Below, one piece after another: positions 1-10,036 of a stretch of DNA of 64,000 bases (positions within the stretch are counted from its first letter, which is position 1; every line of letters begins with the position of its first letter). Location of the stretch: assembly GCA_001466705.2 (NCBI GenBank), contig LATX02000211.1:1178001-1242000 (forward strand), read 5' to 3'. Source of the stretch: Moniliophthora roreri. Its lineage: Eukaryota > Basidiomycota > Agaricomycetes > Agaricales > Marasmiaceae. Below the pieces are notes generated by a model. The model was not told the DNA's origin. It made no database searches and was given only the letters and a program-made list of their open reading frames with translations. The translations under genes and the position numbers were made by a program.

Positions 1-1132
1 GGTATTCCATACGACTTCAGCTTCATCGTGGTCTTTCGATAAGAATCATACTAGGCCGACTTCACGAAAAGTGCCTGCAAATCCTGGCTGGTATGTCACC
101 CTGACGCGTTTCGATTTCGCGCCATTTGACGGAAGATCACAGGCGCCGACATACAATTCAGAAAACACGCAAGGTTGGATCTATGCGTTGCTCTGAATCT
201 GCCTATTGCTCTGTACGTACTGTATTCGGCAGTCGTCAATTGTGCTGATACTGATATAAGGCAAACAGTGTCTTCCTCCCAGCCTCCGACATCCCGAGCT
301 TCGTCGGCAAGGGTAACATCGACATAGGAATCACTGGCCACGATGTCATCCTCGAAGCCGAGATGAAGGAACATGTCACAGAGGAGCTCCGTTTAGGATT
401 CGGAAAATGCGCACTTCAGGTGCAAGTCCCAGAGTCTGGGCCGATACAGGCAGTAGAAGATCTCGCAGGGAAACGGATAGTCACGAGCTTTGAAGTTCTC
501 GCTGGAAAATTCTTTGCGCAAGTTGACGACCGGCTCGGTCTTACTGGAAATCAGCGGACGAAAATTGACTATGTAGGCGGAAGTGTCGAGGCGGCGTGTT
601 CGTTAGGTCTGGCGGATGGCATCGGTGAGATCTTGCTGTGTTGTTCTTTTTTACATGAAGGCTAATCGGCCTCGATGAATACAAGTTGACCTTGTCGGTG
701 AGTTTGCGGCTTGATTTTCGCGAAACGAATGCAAACTCACGATACAAAGAATCTGGTGACACGATGCGTGCCTACAACCTTCATCCGATAGCTACGGTCC
801 TTGATACCGAAGCTGTTCTAATCAAATCACGGAAAAATCTGGACGAGGACCAGGAGAAACTGATCAAGCTCATTACCAGCCGCATAGCTGGAGTTGTGGC
901 TGCGAATAGATACGCGATATGTCAATACAATATCCCGCGTGACAAGCTTAGTCTCGCAACCCACATTACGCCTGGTAGAAGAGCACCGACCGTGAGCGCT
1001 CTGGAGGAGGAGGGTTGGGTAGCAGTTAGCAGCATGGTAGAAAAGAACAAGATTGCGGAGATCATGGACGAATTGGATAAGATTGGTGCTCAAGATATCC
1101 TGACATTCCACCTCGACAATTGTAGGGTATGA
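1..1132 (+). CDS. HIS1: ATP phosphoribosyltransferase (histidine biosynthesis, step 1), 5' end missing
   Basis: This enzyme joins ATP and PRPP to give phosphoribosyl-ATP, the committed step of histidine synthesis in the cytosol. The gene runs off the left edge. Base 1 appears to be the last base of an upstream exon and completes a glycine codon with the next exon. My exon model is <1, 55-90, 143-212, 269-624, 686-697 and 750-1132, all with GT-AG introns. One exon is only 12 nt long, and the frame is kept throughout. Joined pieces read as the short-form HisG family: GRLHEKC, the ADIQFRKHARLD segment, SFVGKGNIDIGITG and a VDLVESGDTMRA segment. The C-terminal part resembles the HisG regulatory domain (ACT-like), which in this family binds histidine for feedback inhibition. 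It is convergent with the next gene, with 72 nt between the stops. I am very sure of the family. Confidence 0.95.
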
Positions 1133-1204
1133 TCTAGGATAGCATGAATTATAGATTTGTAGATTTGTACGGTGTAATCGTGTACTATACTTTGAGACGT
1201 CGTT

Positions 1205-2559
1205 CTAACATACGCCATCAACTTTACTTTTAAGAGGTCCGAAAATGAGCTCGGCTGGACGATAGTTTTCTGGATAGAAGGTGCTTGCAATAAGTCCTTT
1301 TCTTGCCCAAGCATCCACCAGAATGTTGGCCCATCCAATAACCCATAGCATCGTCCAAAGCCACCCGTAAAAACCGCGAACCTTGCGGCCTGTGAGTCTC
1401 TTCCACAGATCCTCCAAAATAATGCCCGCGGACATCATGAGAAAGAAACCTATCATCCGCCAATCAGACCCTCTCGCCATTCCCCAAAGCCCTAGATAAT
1501 GTAATATGCCGGATATCAGAAAAGCACCAAGTGGCGCACCAACGCGGCCCAAGACCTTTGAAAATGGGACGGCTCCAAGTGTTACGAATGAATGGCGGAA
1601 AACTTGGTGCCAACCTTTGGCCCAGAAATTTCTAAGAGAAGTGGCTTTCCATGGTTCATCGAATATGGGTGGCCAATCCCTTGGGTCCTGCTGGAATATT
1701 CCGGTGCCGATCAGGGTGGCAACATCGTACGCACATTGAATCGCGCAGTATACGACTGGTCCAGCGAGGAGAGAGATGTAAGTTGACAGAGCATACCGCT
1801 CAATAGGGGGAAGCTCCTCAACAAATATACTTGCACCACGAGGACAAGCAAGGTTAAAGCGGGTGAATGTCTGGATGTAATAATGTATCACGTCCTTTGC
1901 AATGAGGTGTGCGAGTAAAGAGATGACGGTATATAGGACGAACAAGGCTCTACTGGAAAGTGGTCTTGTGTGAGCTGGTATGTGCAGGCCTTTGGACCAA
2001 TTCCAACCAATACCTCGTGCTCCGTACACCAGATGGAACGCATCTCGCCATATGTCAGACTGTGATTGAGCTGGTTTCGGCGCAGAAGATGTTTTGTCTA
2101 CAGGTCTTATTCTCTGGTAATGTTCCGTTGAGGTGGCCCACGATATGACTTGCATGCTCAAGGCTGTCATAGCCAGCTTGGTTGACGACGTTAGTCAATA
2201 GTTTTTCTACAAAGAAACGAAGGAACGGACCAACAAGCCCTGATTTATATACGCCATTCTTTCATCCTGAAACCCGTGAGCCAAGTCCAATAGGGCCGCT
2301 GCTCGATACGCAAGGAAGACGACTGGTAAAGCTATTGCGAACCGAATGAAACGCGTTCCAGGAAGGCATACGAGAAACGCAAGCGCATGGTAACCTAGTA
2401 TCGGAGGTAGAAAATACTGAATAAATGATTTGGGGCCAAGTGGTATCGGACGAAGGTATGGTTCTGCAAAGAAGGTGGAAACCAGATGCTCTAGCCTGAG
2501 AAAAAAAAATCAATCTTCCCTCTGACCAAGCCATGACTTTAATCTAACCTCGATGCCAT
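1205..2559 (-). CDS. Wax-synthase-like MBOAT O-acyltransferase
   Basis: A multi-pass membrane acyltransferase of the wax synthase/MBOAT group, which moves acyl or acetyl groups onto alcohols, sterols or terpenoids. The exact substrate cannot be told. My exon model is 2549-2559 (MASR start), 2231-2495 and 1205-2176, giving 415 residues in one frame. The first donor (GTTAGA) and second donor (GTCCGT) are less usual. The family signature SLRNFWAKGWHQVFRH sits near residue 250, and its His is the expected catalytic residue. Many hydrophobic segments follow, including GAPLGAFLISGILHYLGLWG. In mushrooms such genes sometimes belong to terpenoid clusters, but no terpene gene is visible here. A decayed copy lies nearby in opposite orientation. 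The gene itself has no internal stop in this model. Confidence 0.85.
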
Positions 2560-3189
2560 GGACCCACACAGATGAAGGAATTTAGACAACCTGCAAGTCT
2601 CGGACCACCAATACTTTCCGCTTCCGACGCGAACTAAATCAAACTCATGCGTCTAGACAGCATTCAGGCTCACTGCTCTCATATATGTACCTGACAATTC
2701 AACGCAAAACAGAACTATGGTTCGTATTAACGACGTCTGGCCGACGCCCTCATAAAACGTTATGTATACCAGGAGGCTCTCTAGATATTTGGGGTGCCGA
2801 TTTTCCGCTTTGTCGGAGACGAATATGGCGGCAACTGCGTCGAAATCGGCACTCTGTCAATCAGACTATTCTCGGTTTGCGGGATGCTCATCACGACTCA
2901 CACGGAGAGGGCTCTGAAAGAACAGGTGTAAGTCTGTTGATTCAAAACCACTAAAGGGAACTTACTCTGTACATCCCTTACTTGAATACTGTGGTGGTGA
3001 CTGATGAGGGACTAGAGTCGGGACTGCTGAGGTACAACTACGGACAATGACGGACCGGGAGTCGTTTTTGTGCCATGGTACGGAAAGGTAATGTGCCTCT
3101 AGCTTCAACTTGTAAAACCTTGAGAGAAGCCATCCTCGGTCAACATCCAAAATCACTTCGTGGTACACCACTTGGCTTTTAAACTCTTT
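2560..3189. other. Intergenic stretch between the inverted wax-synthase copies
   Basis: I see no gene I can support here. Short open frames on both strands show no recognisable family or continuous splicing. The stretch separates the start of the intact acyltransferase from its decayed inverted copy, so it should hold the promoter of the intact gene. Confidence 0.4.
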
Positions 3190-4425
3190 TTACAGAACCC
3201 TACCTCCGCCCGACTCTAGCCCTCGACCTTCACATCTTACGTACTGCATGCATTCCACGGCCTTTGACACTTGGTCATCATGGTCTTGCATTTCTCGTAT
3301 GCCCTCCCGGCACACATACGATTCGGGTCGCTTTAGCGTTACCAGTCATTCTCTTTGCATGTTGGGCAGCAGCCGTGCTAGACCAGAGTGGCGGTAGTGG
3401 TGTCGAGGAATAAGGAAATGTGCATAAATCACGTTCTCTTGGAGCGTAAGCTCCTTCGTGACTGCCCTAACTAAGACTAATGAACCACGTCAAACTAGTT
3501 GGCCATGACAGCATCAAGCATATCGTGGGCCACTTCACAGGAGCCTTACCGCAGAATTCAACGTCAGAATGGGTCAGCTTCCCTAAATAAATCTCAGGAC
3601 CGACATGATTTCTAGCAAACCGTGTGCGACGCGTTCTTTGTAGCGTACGGGTACGAGGCATCGACTGGAACTGGTCAACTGATCTTCACGTACCAGCTCA
3701 TGCTAGGCCGGTCTCTAATAGAGTAGGGCCATGTTCATCTTACACACGCTCGCTTCCTATCTGATCCACCTTATAGCGAACGGCTTACCATATCCAAACC
3801 TTCGCATAACACGATCTCTCTTGTCTCCATGGTGCAAGTATACTCATTGAAGGACTGCCATCTCTCGAGCGGTATGCTCTATCAGCTTATGTCTCACTAC
3901 TCCCTGGAGTGGTTGTATACAGCTCGTTTTAATTAATGTATGATATGACCACCCTCACCAGCGTCTGCATAATTCATTAGGGACCCGATTGATTGACCAC
4001 CCATATTCGGTGAACCATGGAAAGCTACTTCTCCTAGGAGCTTTTGAGCCCAACGCTGGGAGCAGCTTTTCCGTATTCTTTCATCACACTCGGAGCAGTC
4101 CCGTCTTCAAAAATCATCGGCGCTGTTGGTGCACCATTTGGTGCCTCCTTGGATTCCGGTATATTCCACTTCTTGGGTCTTTGGGGAATGGGGAGAGGGT
4201 TCTATTGGCAAGTGGTAAACTTTTTTCTCATGATGGCGGTGGGTATTGTTCTGGAGGATGCGTAAAGGAGACTCACAGATCGCGTGGTACGGGTGGGTTT
4301 GGACGATGATATGGGTTGTCGGGTGGGCTAATATCTTGGCGGATGCTTGGGCAAGAAAGGGTCTCGTTGCAGTCTCGTTCTTTACGGATTGGTTATAGCC
4401 TAGCAGAACTTTTTGGACCTCTCAG
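3190..4425 (+). pseudogene. Decayed copy of the wax-synthase-like acyltransferase
   Basis: This stretch is colinear at nucleotide level with the intact gene at 1205-2559 but lies on the other strand. Matching blocks include the region around 3194 (AGAACCCTACCTCCG), a block at 3280-3390 (TTCTCGTATGCC, TTACCAGTC), one near 3508 (ATGACAGCATCAAGCATATCG), and a late open segment at 4044-4262. That segment still reads ITLGAVPSSKIIGAVGAPFG and FHFLGLWGMGRG. The catalytic FW..GWH region is not readable in frame. The late segment ends in a TAA at 4263-4265 where the intact gene continues with a conserved Trp-Lys-Arg stretch, and frames change several times. I infer an inverted duplication followed by decay. 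Confidence 0.8.
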
Positions 4426-4427
4426 AG

Positions 4428-4443
4428 GAGGNGGGGGGGGGGG
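4428..4443. other. Ambiguous base next to a poly-G run
   Basis: Base 4432 is N, followed by a run of 11 G residues. This is probably a base-calling problem in a homopolymer. It lies just past the decayed acyltransferase and touches no intact gene. Confidence 0.9.
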
Positions 4444-4494
4444 CACCCGAGGGTCACGTTAGAGCCGAACCAGGTGTAACATGGTATAAGGACC

Positions 4495-5879
4495 TCAATT
4501 CTCGAATATAACTGTTGGCAATATCGACTGTTTAGGTGGAGAAAACGGCTGTCCTGCTCTAACATTCCGACCCGAGTCTGAGAAATCGACATCGTCTCCG
4601 TGATTCGTTATGGTGTCTTCGTGAAACCTTAGGGTAGTCATGGTCCTAATGCTGTTTGCATGCTCTCGTTGCCGGATGAACCGGGCTCTGACGTTGATAA
4701 GGCTGAAGGCAATACCTGCGACTGAAGGTAACGAATCAGCTATCAAGGTTTCCATTGAGCATCTGGCCGCAAAAGTCACGATGAAGGCAAGCAGCCACGA
4801 GCTAAATCGAATCAGGGAGCATTTCAATCCAAGAGTGCATCTATAATACCTGTATAGGAGAGCACTTTCGATGAAAATCGCGAGGATAGTCTACAACACT
4901 ATGTTAGCTTGTTGGAGGCAGCAATCCGTTTATGAGGTTTACCGTAAGACTGGGTGATTCAATCTTGGTCACACCAATTGAACGATTCCTTCGCTTTGTG
5001 CGCCATATAATCCAAGCAATTAAGCCTAGTCAGCGATACAGAGTCAGCGACGTACACATATGCTAGAAGTCAAGGCTTTAACCAACCAGTGCAATACCCG
5101 TTCGTCCTGAACGTAACGCGAGATTAAGTATGTGCTGAACCTATAAAGTCCCAAAAATACCAACGTGATTGTGAAAACACCCTCAGCTATAATCCAACCA
5201 TTGTTTTGTGAAATGAACACCGTACTCCCCGGAGGAGAGTTTGAGATATGATATGATACGGCGATACCGCTGACTAGCCGCATGTTAGTTCCTTTGGGAT
5301 AGGATAATGGAATAGCTTGTTTACCCAAGAGCCCAATCAAGGTTAATGAGGGAATCAAAATGACATAGTTGTTTCCACTACAAACAATCCACAATCTGTA
5401 GACCTTTCAGCATGATGAAGCCTCAGCTGACAGTGAATATGCTGTACGAATCACACTCACGATCATGATATCCCCCGTGGCGATAGAAGCCACCAGAATC
5501 GCAGTCTTTGCTACATAAGTGGTCTCTGATAAGTTGGAGTAGTACTCTTGAGGATAAGCGCCTTGCTTGAAGTACACCAGCGCGTTGAATAGTCGGAGCA
5601 CACTGCAAATCCAATGCTGCATTCGTTGGAAGTTAGTAAGAAGAAACATAACTATTACCGTGTTCGAGAACCCACTGCCGTTACAGTCACGAGTAATACC
5701 ACTGCTCCGATGAACATTGGCTTTCTGACAGCCGCGACCATTGTGTTACGTGTTCGTGGCTGCTGTGGGGGTAATAACTGGAGTATAATGGATGTGGCGT
5801 TAAGGACCAAGAAAACACCAAACAGTAGCGACTCGACAACAAAGTTAGCGAGATTAAGCGGGATCAGTGGTATAGGCAT
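4495..5879 (-). CDS. Seven-helix membrane protein, Agaricomycete-expanded family (copy 1)
   Basis: Probable seven-helix integral membrane protein of unknown function from a family I know only as expanded, uncharacterised mushroom proteins. Exon 1 (5676-5879) encodes ANFVVESLLFGVFLVLN and ends in VTVTA. Exon 2 (5461-5616) opens with HWICSVLRLF and contains YYSNLSETTYVAKTA. Exon 3 (5161-5403) opens with VYRLWIV and ends in GWIIAEGVFTIT. All three junctions fit in frame. Further exons encode LIAWIIW, TKIESPSL, AIFIESALLY and the closing IADSLPSVAGIAFSLINVRARF helix and tail. The junction between exon 3 and the LIAWIIW exon (about 5005-5160) does not join in frame with the obvious splice sites, so the model there is uncertain, or the gene has a lesion. 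The next gene is a paralogue in the same orientation. Confidence 0.75.
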
Positions 5880-6067
5880 CAGAGGAGGGATATAGAGCTT
5901 TGTTGCAGGATCGTCTCACCAAGTTATAGCACAACTTAAGTCCGAGGAGTAAACAGAGCACAATACCCACTAGCGGCACATACGAACTCGAGGTAGAGTC
6001 GTGGATAGCCGTTAGCGCAGTTTGGCGTGAGATAATAATATTGCTATTGAATTATCGAGATGGTTGA

Positions 6068-7384
6068 TTACATCTTTCCTACGATGACCGGCTCACCTGT
6101 CCACGGGAGATCAGGATTCGAGTGCGTATCTCTCGTTTGCTGGACACGTATTGTGATGTGGTTCATCGGAATGCCAGGATTGTCTTCCAAGTGCTGGTCG
6201 CCACGACATGCTTCAAATATGGAGGAATTACGGGAGCCACTAACATTGATGGCCCGCCCAACGTATGTTCTAGCCTTGACGAGCGCAAATGAAATGCCTG
6301 CGATTGTGACCAAAGTGTCTGCAAGGAGACTTTCGATAGGAGATCTGACCAGATATGCCACGGTATATGCTAGAAACCATAAGCTTTTGTCGATAGTCAG
6401 TCATTGGTATAGCCATATCATATCATTGTGACAGTACCTGAAAAGGGCACCGCATTGGATGATGATATCGAGTACTTCCTGTCGGTAGCGAGTAAATATG
6501 GAACGATAAAATTGTTCCTTCAGTCCGGAAAACTTACTACGAGGTAGGATTTCCGATCTGAGCGATAGAGACGACTTTTCCACGTCGTGTTATACAAAAT
6601 TCCCCCAAATACGATGCTGCAGTAGACAGCTGTCCTATTGAATGTTGTTATACACAAATTTAACGAGGGTGTGAAATGGCTTACGCGAGTCCACATACCG
6701 TCTCACCTATACCCCATGGCATGCTGGTTTGCATTGATCCAGATCGTGACAGGCTGTGAATCAGACCTATTCCACAAGCTATGTCTCTATGTTAGAAACA
6801 GTATTTCTGACGCGTAACTAACTCACCAGCAAGCCCAGCCAAACTCAAAATAGGAAGGGTGATAGCCACAAATCTGCGCCACACCAGCCAAAGACGATAT
6901 ATCTAGAGTGAAAAGGGATGAGAGTCAAGCGACAGATGTTTGCATAATTGACAGTGACACATACGAGCATAAGCTCGCCAGTGACTAGCGTCACTAACAT
7001 CAACGCGGCTTTTGCCATTTTCGCTCGAGAGGGTAGGTTCAAAGTGGAGTTGATCAACTGAGCGCCGTGCTGGAAGTCCTCAAATAGTCTAATAATCATG
7101 AGAATCCAGTGCTAAGAGCCACATTTCGGTCTAGCAAGTAGATAAGTTGATAAGAGTCAGCAACGTACCGCTGTGATAGTGGCCAGTAAGACGAGCGCTC
7201 CAAGAAACATGGGGGAGTCCTTGAGCAGTATTGCGGAGCGACTTTTCGAGGTTGATCGTGATAACGAGATAGGCTTCCATAGTTGAAGTGCCAGAGAGAC
7301 GACCGTGATTACGAAGTATATCCCATACAGTAGAGTCACGACCACCACGTCTGCTAGGCTGATTTTATCCACATTGGAGGCCAT
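6068..7384 (-). CDS. Seven-helix membrane protein, Agaricomycete-expanded family (copy 2)
   Basis: A paralogue of the gene at 4495-5879, in the same orientation. The first exon (about 7169-7384) encodes LADVVVVTLLYGIYFVITVV and ends with LGALVLLATITA. The next opens with HWILMIIRLFEDF and holds AKAALMLVTLVTGELML. Later exons read IYRLWLVWRRFVAITLPILS, a segment around LYNTTWKSRLY, and the final exon (6068-6361) with IESLLADTLVTIAGISFALV plus a hydrophilic tail of about 60 residues. Introns are short with usual borders. Sequence divergence from copy 1 is large outside the helices, so this is not a very recent duplication. The function is unknown. I infer a membrane receptor or transporter-like topology only from hydrophobicity. 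Confidence 0.75.
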
Positions 7385-7749
7385 GGATTGGTGTTTGGAA
7401 AGCCAGCCAATGTCAAGGGCCTTTTTAAGCCTTGTTGGTGGCTGTTGACCGCGACACCGCCTGATCCAAGATGATAGGCATCAAGCGAGGCGTGAGCGCG
7501 CGTGAACTGTCGACAAGTTGAGGTTAACGTTGAGAATGTGGGAAATTGGCGGATTCAGGATAGCCGAGGGTACAAAAATGCGGCCGACTTGTGGGAAATT
7601 ATTACCTTTTCTTCTTTTCTTCTCGATTTGAGATGAATCGATTTTTTCAGTCTACATCGGTCTGCCATCGACGGCTTGATCTTCATTCCTTATTCACACT
7701 AAAGTCTTCTTTTTCTACTTCCCTTTCTCGCAGTGCAAAGAAGCGCGGA

Positions 7750-9779
7750 ATGCCTCCCAAGAAAGCCGCTGGCATAGAGAAGAAAACTCTTCTTGGTCGA
7801 CCTGGAAATAACCTCAAGATTGGTATCGTAGGTCTGTTCATTCCAGACGCATACCGAGGCATCTCCTCAGGGATTTTTTGCCCTATGCAGGACTCCCGAA
7901 CGTAGGAAAATCTTCTTTTTTCAATGCGCTGTCAAATACCAGTCAGTCCATGCCGTTACTCAAAGCACACACGCTCTGACGTTGATGTACATAGGTCTTG
8001 GTGTCGCCGCAAACTATCCTTATGCGACAATCAATCCTGAGGTGCGAGCTCAGATCAGAATGAAAACACATTTTTCCATTCAACGTCACAAAGGAAGCGC
8101 GTATTCCAGTCCCCGACGAACGATTCGAGTGGCTTTGCGAGACCTACAAGCCTGCATCGCGTGTCCCAGCTCACTTGACCTGCATTGATATCGCGGGGTT
8201 GACTGCTGTATGTTCCCAAATACCTCACTCATTCAAAAGATCTCATTCTGCTCACATGTAGGGTGCGTCGACTGGTGCTGGTCTTGGTAACGCGTTTTTG
8301 TCGCACGTACGAGCAGTAGACGGCATCTTCCAAGTTGTTCGTGCCTTCGATGATGCCGAGGTAATCCACGTCGAAGGAGAGGTTGACCCATGCCGTGATA
8401 TGGACATCATCCAGACCGAGTTGCGCTTGAAGGATATTGAATGGGTGGAGAAGCACCTGGAAGGCCTGAAAAGGTCCGGGAGGAGTCTGGGAAGCACAAG
8501 CCTGGCTGACAAGGCCAGGAAGGAAGAGATTGTGCGTGCTGTACATCAAAAAACTCTGACAAAAACTTATTTCCGAGCTCAACCTAGGCTACCGTCGAAA
8601 AGATTTATAAAGTCCTGACAGAGGACAAGAAAGACGTTCGAAAGCACGACTGGAACAACAAAGAGGTGAGGTTCATCACACTTCCTTCAGACCATCACTC
8701 GGATGAAAGAGCTCTCGGCTCGATTTAACCCAGCTCATCGAGGAGGGAGTAACGCCCCATTATTCCTATGAGATATCCAATCTTCCTGATATCTTCTCTC
8801 TTCCCCTTGATTCTCATTCTTAGGAACTAACCAATCTGTCCTAGGTGAGAATCGTGCTTCAAGTATACTGAACATTGTAAGATGAAAAAGAGCGAATGCT
8901 CAAATAAACTCAGCTCGCCGAGGCGGGAGTAACGCCCCAATATGCCTATGAGATCAATTTTTTGCTGAACAACCCTATGATCCAACCACTCCTTAACGCA
9001 TACTAACGACTTCCTCGCCAGATAGATGTTGTCAATGGCCTCATGTTGCTCACCGCTAAACCTGTGACGTACTTGGTCAACCTCAGTGAAAAGGATTACG
9101 TCCGGAAAAAGAACAAATGGTCTGTTGTATTGGTTCTACTTTCCGTACCGGCGTTTTGATGATTTCTGTATAGGCTACCTAAAATCAAAGCATGGATTGA
9201 TGCTAACAACCTTGGTGACCCATTAATTCCGTTCTCGGTAGCTTTGGAGGAAAGACTGGCCACGATGTCCCCAGAAGAGAAGGAAGAGGAGCAGAAGAAG
9301 GTCGGCGCCCAGAGCGCTTTGCCCAAGATTACGCACGCTGGTTACGCCAGTCTCGACGTGCGTGTCCTGTTTTCTTTACTCCATACATTTTTGTAACTTC
9401 TGATTACAGCTCATTCGGTACTTCACCTGTGGTCCGGACGAAGTACGTGCCTGGACGATAAGAAGGGGTACCAAAGCTCCTCAAGCGGCTGGCGTCATTC
9501 AGTGTGTCTTTCCTTTATCTTTCATTGCATATATACTCGGTACTGATACGTGGAATCTAGCTCTGACTTTGAAAACAAATTCGTCTGCGGCGAAATTATG
9601 TCTTATGATGATTTGAAGGAACACGGTAGCGAAGCTGCTGTCAAGGCTGCTGGTAAATTGAGGCAACAAGGAAAGCCGTATGAAAGTGAGTTGAATCCGA
9701 CCCGCTACTCGCTGGTCACTGATGCTGACGTCATGTAGTGATTGACGGTGACATCGCCTACTGGAAGGCTGGGGCATAG
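7750..9779 (+). CDS. OLA1: Obg-like ATPase of the YchF/OLA1 family
   Basis: A P-loop NTPase of the TRAFAC class that prefers ATP and associates with ribosomes and stress responses in other eukaryotes. It starts MPPKKAAG. The N-terminal G domain has G1 ([10 protein letters not shown], split by an intron), switch I near [10 protein letters not shown]3 ([12 protein letters not shown]) and [20 protein letters not shown] coiled-coil arm follows ([19 protein letters not shown]), then [17 protein letters not shown] (the G4-like specificity region), and a TGS-domain end with [33 protein letters not shown] and [10 protein letters not shown]. The length matches the family. One intron (8666-9021) is an internal tandem duplication. 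The reading frame continues upstream to an ATG at 7633 with a presequence-like stretch (see findings). Confidence 0.96.
8666..9021 (+). repeat. Tandemly duplicated intron within OLA1
   Basis: The intron between codons for NNKE and IDVVNG is 356 nt, against about 50-65 nt for most introns here. It divides into 8666-8844 (179 nt) and 8845-9021 (177 nt). Both halves begin GTGAG. Both have a GATGAAA block exactly 36 nt in (8702 and 8881). Both share GGGAGTAACGCCCCA followed by a CCTATGAGAT block, and both end with an ACTAAC branch-like motif 10-15 nt before an AG. Confidence 0.9.
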
Positions 9780-10036
9780 AGTAGGGAATAGAGGTTGTAT
9801 CTCAGCGGTTCAAATAGCTCATTGTATATGTAGGAATGTACTTTGAATCATTGCAATCTTGGAGGAATATCTCGTCCTTGCATTGTTGGACAATACAAAC
9901 ATCTACGGCAGAGAGTGCACCCCGACTGGGATTAAAAATACATTATACATACTCTGATATATGATACATCCAGGGGTATTCAGGTAACCAAGGGAAAGAA
10001 AAGGAAGCCAGATAACCTGGTACATCATGACCGTCC

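Noticed and set aside
2685..3171. Open frames between the two wax-synthase copies
   Set aside because: One frame has a hydrophobic part, but no family, splicing or paralogue supports a gene.
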